This document shows positions 36,789 through 38,746 of a DNA stretch of 38,746 nucleotides, piece by piece; the first letter of the stretch is position 1, and each line of letters starts with the position of its first letter. The translations under genes and the position numbers were made by a program. This stretch comes from Gordonia jinhuaensis. Its GTDB lineage: Bacteria; Actinomycetota; Actinomycetes; Mycobacteriales; Mycobacteriaceae. The stretch spans positions 1 through 38,746 of the forward strand of contig NZ_BMGC01000032.1 of assembly GCF_014639795.1 (NCBI RefSeq). The letters are read 5' to 3'. The notes beneath the pieces were generated by a model that worked only from the letters and a program-made list of their open reading frames with translations, made no database searches and was not told the DNA's origin.

Positions 36789-38165
36789 ATGGGAACTGTG
36801 AGCGTGAGTGACTCGACAGCAACCGAGACTGCAAGCACATCGGCCACCGGCGACGTCATCGACGAACTCCAGTGGCGCGGGCTGATCGCGCAGTCGACCG
36901 ATCTGGACGCTCTGCGGGCGTCGCTGGCCGAGGGCCCGATGACGCTCTATTCGGGTTTCGACCCCACCGCGCCCAGCCTGCACGCCGGTCATCTGGTCCC
37001 GCTGCTGACGTTGCGGCGTTTCCAGATCGCTGGGCATCGACCCATCGCGCTGGCCGGCGGCGCGACCGGCATGATCGGTGACCCACGCGATGTCGGCGAG
37101 CGCACCATGCAGTCGGCGGAGACCGTCGCGGAGTCGGCGGTGCGGATCGCCGGACAATTGCGGCGGTTCCTCGACTTCGGCGACGAGGCGCAGACAGATT
37201 CGCAGACCGAGGCCGGAGGTAAGGGATCCGCTCCGGGCGCCAACCTCGCGATCGAGGCCAACAACATGGAGTGGACCGGGCCGATGACGGCCATCGAATT
37301 CCTGCGCGACATCGGCAAGCATTTCTCGGTGAACGTGATGCTCGCGCGCGACACAGTGCGGCGTCGGCTCGAGGCCGACGGGATGAGCTACACCGAGTTC
37401 AGTTACATGCTCCTGCAGGCCAACGACTTCGTCGAACTCAGCCGACGTCACGAATGCCGGCTGCAGATCGGAGGTTCCGACCAGTGGGGCAACATCGTTG
37501 CCGGTGTCGATCTGGGACGTCGGCTGTCCACGCCGACCCTGCACGCACTGACTGTGCCGCTGGTGACCTCGTCGGACGGCAAGAAGTTCGGCAAGTCCAC
37601 GGGCGGCGGTTCGCTGTGGCTGGATCCGGAGATGACCAGTCCATACGCCTGGTACCAGTATTTCGTGAACACCGCCGACGCCGACGTGGTGCGGTACCTG
37701 AAGTGGTTCACCTTCCTCGATCAGGCCGAGATCGCCGAGCTCGAGAAGGCTACCGAGGAGACACCACATCTGCGGCTCGCCCAGAAGCGTCTTGCCGCGG
37801 AGATGACCACACTCATACATGGTGCCGATGCGACGAAGGCCGTGGAGTTGGCCAGTCAGGCACTCTTCGGGCGCGCCGATATCGCCGAACTCGATGAACG
37901 CACTCTGCAGGCAGCACTGTCGGAGACCGAGATCGCCGACTTCTCCGGCACGCCGCCGACCATCGTCGAGCTTCTGGTGGGCACCGGACTCGCCGATGGC
38001 AACAAGGCTGCTCGTCGGACGGTCTCCGAGGGTGGGGCATACGTCAACAACGTCAAGGTGACCGACGAGGCCTGGACGCCGTCGCCGGACGATCTGCTGC
38101 ACGGGTCATGGCTGGTGATCCGGCGCGGGAAGCGCAACTTCGCCGGCGCACGCATCTCCGCGTAG
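36789..38165 (+). CDS. tyrS: Tyrosyl-tRNA synthetase
   Basis: This class I synthetase charges tRNA-Tyr. The 458-residue product has [19 protein letters not shown] (~56-74) with the HIGH-type HAGH, the tyrosine pocket ([19 protein letters not shown] ~234-242), the KMSKS-type KFGKS (~268) and a C-terminal S4 RNA-binding domain (~390-455). It is ~30 residues longer than usual: the first ~20 residues are Ser/Thr-rich, and an insertion ([19 protein letters not shown], ~133-151) follows FLDFG. The ATG at 36789 is the likely start; a GTG nine bases later is possible. An rRNA operon follows, as in mycobacteria. Confidence 0.97.
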   Translation: MGTVSVSDSTATETASTSATGDVIDELQWRGLIAQSTDLDALRASLAEGPMTLYSGFDPTAPSLHAGHLVPLLTLRRFQIAGHRPIALAGGATGMIGDPRDVGERTMQSAETVAESAVRIAGQLRRFLDFGDEAQTDSQTEAGGKGSAPGANLAIEANNMEWTGPMTAIEFLRDIGKHFSVNVMLARDTVRRRLEADGMSYTEFSYMLLQANDFVELSRRHECRLQIGGSDQWGNIVAGVDLGRRLSTPTLHALTVPLVTSSDGKKFGKSTGGGSLWLDPEMTSPYAWYQYFVNTADADVVRYLKWFTFLDQAEIAELEKATEETPHLRLAQKRLAAEMTTLIHGADATKAVELASQALFGRADIAELDERTLQAALSETEIADFSGTPPTIVELLVGTGLADGNKAARRTVSEGGAYVNNVKVTDEAWTPSPDDLLHGSWLVIRRGKRNFAGARISA

Positions 38166-38205
38166 CCCGGTGCTTTAACACACTGCAAGGCGCTGATCAG
38201 GCGAT

Positions 38206-38234
38206 TTGACGCGGTGTTCTCGCCTGTGTAACTT
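38206..38234 (+). promoter_or_regulatory. Upstream rRNA-type promoter (candidate P1)
   Basis: TTGACG, 17 bp, TAACTT: near-consensus for the actinobacterial housekeeping sigma factor, with optimal spacing. It lies 40 bp after the tyrS stop. The predicted start is near 38241, so the T-tailed hairpin at 38263-38294 would be the first thing transcribed. Confidence 0.65.
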
Positions 38235-38262
38235 TCTCTTCGCACCGCACGGCGGGGGAAAC

Positions 38263-38294
38263 CCCGGGCCGAGAGATTGGCCCGGGATTTTGTT
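38263..38294 (+). terminator. Intrinsic terminator (tyrS or attenuator in the rRNA leader)
   Basis: A perfect 8-bp GC stem (CCCGGGCC / GGCCCGGG) with an 8-base loop is followed by ATTTTGTT. It is the clearest classical terminator in the window. It ends tyrS transcripts and, because a promoter lies just upstream, could also act as an attenuator. Confidence 0.75.
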
Positions 38295-38387
38295 ACCGCT
38301 GCGTGGGGCACCGAGATTTGAGCCTTGCCGCTGGATGTGGCAAGCTTGTTCGGTCCAGTCGCTACCTCGCGACGACTTCGCCGTTCG

Positions 38388-38404
38388 AATCCGCACAGCG
38401 GATT
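38388..38404 (+). promoter_or_regulatory. Small palindrome at the -35 of the rRNA promoter
   Basis: AATCCGC-ACA-GCGGATT, a 7-bp inverted repeat, ends at the first base of the -35 TTGCGG. It could be an operator or a small hairpin; there is no further evidence. Confidence 0.3.
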
Positions 38405-38432
38405 TGCGGCCAGGCCGCCAAGTGTGTACGCT
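38404..38432 (+). promoter_or_regulatory. rRNA operon promoter (candidate P2)
   Basis: TTGCGG, 17 bp, TACGCT; predicted start near 38439. It lies downstream of the terminator and ~85 bp ahead of boxA, as expected for an rRNA promoter. Confidence 0.6.
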
Positions 38433-38439
38433 GGAAGAG

Positions 38440-38469
38440 TTGCTCCGGAGACGGGGTGACGGTGATAAT
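38440..38469 (+). promoter_or_regulatory. Additional promoter candidate (P3) before boxA
   Basis: TTGCTC, 18 bp, GATAAT; predicted start near 38476. It overlaps the initial transcribed region of P2. The -10 is good, the -35 moderate. Confidence 0.4.
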
Positions 38470-38520
38470 ACAGCTCTTGTGCTGCGGCTGGCGTGTGCTG
38501 GTTGGTGGTGTGGGGGTGTG

Positions 38521-38533
38521 TGTTCTTTGAGAA
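38521..38533 (+). promoter_or_regulatory. boxA antitermination element of the rRNA leader
   Basis: TGTTCTTTGAGAA resembles boxA (TGCTCTTTAACA in E. coli) and the version in mycobacterial and rhodococcal rRNA leaders, where NusB/NusE bind the RNA to prevent termination. The following ACTCGATAGTGTGTTTGG also matches what I know of these leaders. Confidence 0.7.
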
Positions 38534-38595
38534 CTCGATAGTGTGTTTGGTTGTTTTGTTGATGCCACATTTTTTTGCTGGCGTTGACTTTTTGT

Positions 38596-38638
38596 GCGGC
38601 CATGGTTTGCCTGGTTGGTGGTTGTGGCCGCGTTTTTT
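38596..38638 (+). promoter_or_regulatory. Terminator-like hairpin downstream of boxA
   Basis: GCGGCCA and TGGCCGC pair across a 22-base loop, followed by G and six T. It looks like an intrinsic terminator inside the rRNA leader. It may need antitermination through boxA, or it may be part of the 16S processing stem, whose partner would lie outside the window. Confidence 0.4.
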
Positions 38639-38746
38639 GATTTTATGTCAGTTTTTTGTTTTTTTGGTTGGGGTTTTGATTCTCCAGTTTGTGTTGAAAT
38701 GGCTGCCGGCTCTTGTGGGTTTCGATCTGTGTGGGGTTGGTGGTGG

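Larger units (their letters stand above)
38166..38746. other. 581-bp control region and leader of an rRNA operon (16S gene beyond the window)
   Basis: No credible coding frame occurs after tyrS. The stretch holds a promoter, a T-tailed hairpin, two further promoter candidates, a boxA element and a T-rich leader. The motif around 38521-38550 is typical of the sequence ~150-250 bp before 16S rRNA genes in Rhodococcus, Gordonia and mycobacteria. The 16S gene itself is not reached. Confidence 0.75.

Overview
The window is high-GC actinobacterial DNA. It most resembles a mycolic-acid-producing member of the Mycobacteriales, such as Gordonia, Rhodococcus or a relative. The evidence is the gene order, which follows the M. 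tuberculosis stretch Rv1631-Rv1689 as I remember it (coaE, DUF402, uvrB, universal stress protein, metallo-hydrolase, uvrA, infC-rpmI-rplT, tsnR, pheST, argCJBDFRGH, Rv1683-like fusion, Trm112-like, mpg, tyrS, then rRNA). GTG starts, GTGA/ATGA overlaps, a CoaE-GrpB fusion and an IF3 gene with an ATC start also fit. The genus is inferred, not proven.

Layout. 1-2439: the right end of an IS3-family element abuts a broken meta-cleavage (aromatic/sterol-type) lower pathway. It holds a hydratase without its 5' half, an intact acylating acetaldehyde dehydrogenase, and an aldolase with a 1-bp frameshift. This is the only clearly accessory, decaying part. 2524-11498: coaE, DUF402, uvrB, a cAMP-binding-type universal stress protein, a HelD-like RNA polymerase remodelling ATPase, a DoxX-type membrane protein with a long 11-residue-repeat tail, and an MBL-fold hydrolase. 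11812-16905: uvrA, a Tat-exported phospholipase C and a DUF1844 protein. 17321-21082 and on to 23625: translation genes (infC, rpmI, rplT, rRNA methyltransferase, pheS, pheT). 23741-32526: a complete arginine operon with its own repressor, argR, inside it. 32581-38165: a lipase/degenerate acyl-CoA-synthetase fusion, a Trm112-like protein, 3-methyladenine glycosylase and tyrosyl-tRNA synthetase. 38166-38746: promoters, a terminator hairpin, boxA and the leader of an rRNA operon whose 16S gene lies beyond the window.

Themes. Two excision-repair genes, uvrA and uvrB, each carry a promoter of the RecA-independent DNA-damage (PafBC) type; at uvrB it is placed so that the transcript would be leaderless. 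The arg genes are chained by start/stop overlaps (argC to argF, then argR; argG to argH), with likely ArgR boxes just ahead of argC. The translation cluster has unusually structured leaders around infC and rpmI. The rest is conserved core genome. I found no CRISPR array, prophage or defence system.
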